Shown here: positions 62,201-64,000 of the stretch, piece after piece
Layout of the letters: the number at the start of each line of letters is the position of its first letter
How positions within the stretch are numbered: position 1 is the first letter of the stretch
NCBI GenBank assembly: GCA_025331435.1
Contig: JAIWNI010000019.1
Span: forward strand, 186,001-250,000
DNA from: Choanephora cucurbitarum
Lineage: Eukaryota; Mucoromycota; Mucoromycetes; Mucorales; Choanephoraceae
DNA: 64,000 bases
Direction: 5' to 3'
Notes under the pieces: model-generated
What the model was told of the DNA's origin: nothing
Seen by the model: only the letters and a program-made list of their open reading frames with translations
The model's database searches: none
Made by a program: the position numbers and the translations under genes

Positions 62201-64000
62201 ATGATGAATCTTGTAGGATTACTAAGAGGAGCAAACGACAACAACAAAGATTTCTGTAAGGTTTCGTCTACCTCTGTCATCATTGATTAACAGTAACGGC
62301 TGCTCACCATCTCCATACCGTCCTCCTCTTTTTGTGTGTGTGTGTGTTTTTTGTCTTTTAAATAGTGGCAGCTATTTATGACAGTCGTGATGCCATGAAA
62401 TTGGGAAGAAAAATAGACAAGTGAGATTTCGGGAAAAACTAAGAAGCTCATAAGAAAAGCTCAACAGATATCTTTTTGTTCTTTCACTTAGCGATGTGAT
62501 CATCGATTGGCATTTTGTTAGCGAACTACATTGTGAAATCCATACGGTACAAAATCTATTTCAAGATAGAAAGATTTATGAAAAAAAAGAGTCCACTAAA
62601 TGCATAAAATAGAGTTCTAACCGCGACTCAACAAATGTCTATCTTACTGTAAGCAAGAGAAAGAAAGAATAGTAATTGATTTCATTGTATATCTTACTCT
62701 GTTCTCAACAAATAGGATAAGAGTCTAAATGGCACCTTTTGTAAGTAAAAACTAAATGATCAAGAGTTAACCTTATTGACTTTCTTAATTGTAGTCAATG
62801 GCTCTTTGATTGGATACAACAAATCAGTTATTCTGTATAGTGGTTCTGTCATCTCTTTTGCTTCAAGTCATTTAAGTAATGTATGACTATTTGTGTATTG
62901 CCCTTGCTGCTAACTTAATTTCATTAGATTTGCTGTATATTGGAGTGGATGACAAAAATCACTCACAGGATGAGAATTTTAATGTTGTAAATATCAAACC
63001 CACTTTACATCTGCAAGCCATTCACCAGTTATATTAGGTGCTTCAAAAAGAGCCAGCTGAACACTCAAAAGAGATTACTGTCATAAATAAGCCTATTGGA
63101 AGTGGTGCAGAATCAACAATTCTTTTAGCTTATCATTCCCTCAAGTCTCGGTATGAAATTGTCTGCAAATCACTTAGAAAGCATACGTGGAAGAGGTGGA
63201 TGAACAAGGTTTCTACAGAAGTTGACTTTTTAAAGAAGGCGCGGCATGTGAGTTTATAGGAAGCAAAAACACTTTTTTTCCCCTATAGATTAGAAAAACA
63301 ATTTAACAGTTACTTTGCTAGCCCAATGTCCTTTCAATCATAGGTAGCTGTGGGCACCCAGCAATCAAAACTCGTGAATGTGTCTTTTACCCTTTGTAAG
63401 TCAACAGTTGACGAATGCGATCTTGTCTTACTGTGCATTCCCTTTACATATACCTAATAGATATGCTGGCGGATCATTATATGAGCGCATTAAACGAAAA
63501 CAATACCTTGAAGAAGAGGAAGCTTCATTTCTGTTTTTCCAAGTCTTACATGGCCTCAAAGTATGTTAGAAAAAAAAAAGGAAAAAATACTCGGCTATTT
63601 TATTTATTAGGTTCTTCTATCTATCTAGTATATTCATAGTCAAAACATCATCCATTACGGTAAGTATCTATAAAATAAAAGTATTTAAAGGATCTTGACT
63701 CATCATTATGAAATAGATATAAAAGTAAAGTGCTTGCTAGAGAAAGTATTTGATTAATCGTCAGCATATTTCTTTTGTTCCTAGGTTGAAAATATATTTT
63801 TAAGTAGCCAGAATGACAGAGCAAGAGTAGTTATTGGTGATTTTGGTTTAGCGAGACAGAACAACGGCAATTTATGGGCAGACGAGCAATATGGAACATG
63901 GCTGTAAGAAACAATACAGGAAGCTGAAAAAAAAATTGCCTTTCTAACAACAATTTAGCAATCATGCACCTGAAATAGTAAACCAAGAACAATATGATGA
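62201..64000 (+). CDS. FHA-domain serine/threonine kinase (Chk2/Cds1-like), 3' truncated
   Basis: The gene runs off the window. N-terminal exons (62201-62255, 62366-62420, 62492-62546 and later) encode an FHA domain: MKLGRKIDNDVIIDWHFVSE with LHCEIH, then DKSLNGTFFNGSLIGY. A protein kinase domain follows: glycine loop INKPIGSGAESTILLAYH, the ATP-binding Lys in YEIVCKSL, a catalytic loop that can be read IIHYDIKVENI across three exons, GDFGLARQN, and GTWLNHAPEI at the end. The FHA-plus-kinase order is that of DNA-damage checkpoint kinases Chk2, Cds1, Rad53 and Dun1. The HRD arginine is replaced by Tyr, and GTPxYxAPE reads GTWLNHAPE. The catalytic loop needs an 8-nt exon at 63717-63724. Confidence 0.82.

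Overview
The window is a gene-dense, AT-rich stretch of a filamentous fungal nuclear genome. Genes are split by many short GT-AG introns, mostly 45-70 nt. The gene set (glycerol kinase, Sec18/NSF, Tps2-type trehalose enzyme, class IV-type chitin synthase, Rua1-type and Zn2Cys6 regulators, Far11/STRIPAK, Dur3, Sir2) and the repeat families suggest an early-diverging fungus. Mucoromycota, probably Mucorales, is the best guess, but that is inference rather than a database result. Exon coordinates were derived by hand from reading frame, splice signals and family alignments from memory.

Layout. 1-8 kb: a Rua1-C-domain regulator (minus) between two large gene-poor stretches. 8-16 kb: GUT1 (plus) converges on SEC18 (minus), which diverges from a Tps2-like gene (plus). 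16-25 kb: chitin synthase (plus), DJ-1 (minus) head to head with protein-L-isoaspartate methyltransferase (plus), a TA-flanked MITE, and RPL5 (minus). 25-31 kb: BET4 (minus), a small Myb/SANT protein (plus), and a degenerate region with a deleted Tc1/mariner copy. 31-37 kb: Zn2Cys6 factor (plus), a coiled-coil protein (minus), a second copy of the MITE, and a 990-bp TA-flanked TIR element that carries its own spliced gene. 37-48 kb: a plus-strand run of DUR3, a phosducin/TXNDC9-like protein, FAR11, a hydrolase-phosphatase fusion and an F-box/LRR protein. 48-52.5 kb: a divergent kinesin-like gene and D-2-hydroxyglutarate dehydrogenase (both minus). 54-64 kb: SIR2 and BCS1 (plus), an H2C2 zinc-finger protein and an uncertain small gene (minus), and an FHA-kinase truncated by the window end.

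Most genes are conserved housekeeping genes. The DJ-1/PCMT pair is thematically linked, since both act on damaged proteins, and the two share a 266-bp divergent promoter. The most unusual items are the 990-bp TIR element with a resolvase-like open reading frame, the single-polypeptide alpha/beta-hydrolase plus tyrosine-phosphatase fusion, and a kinesin-like gene whose ATP-binding loop is missing.
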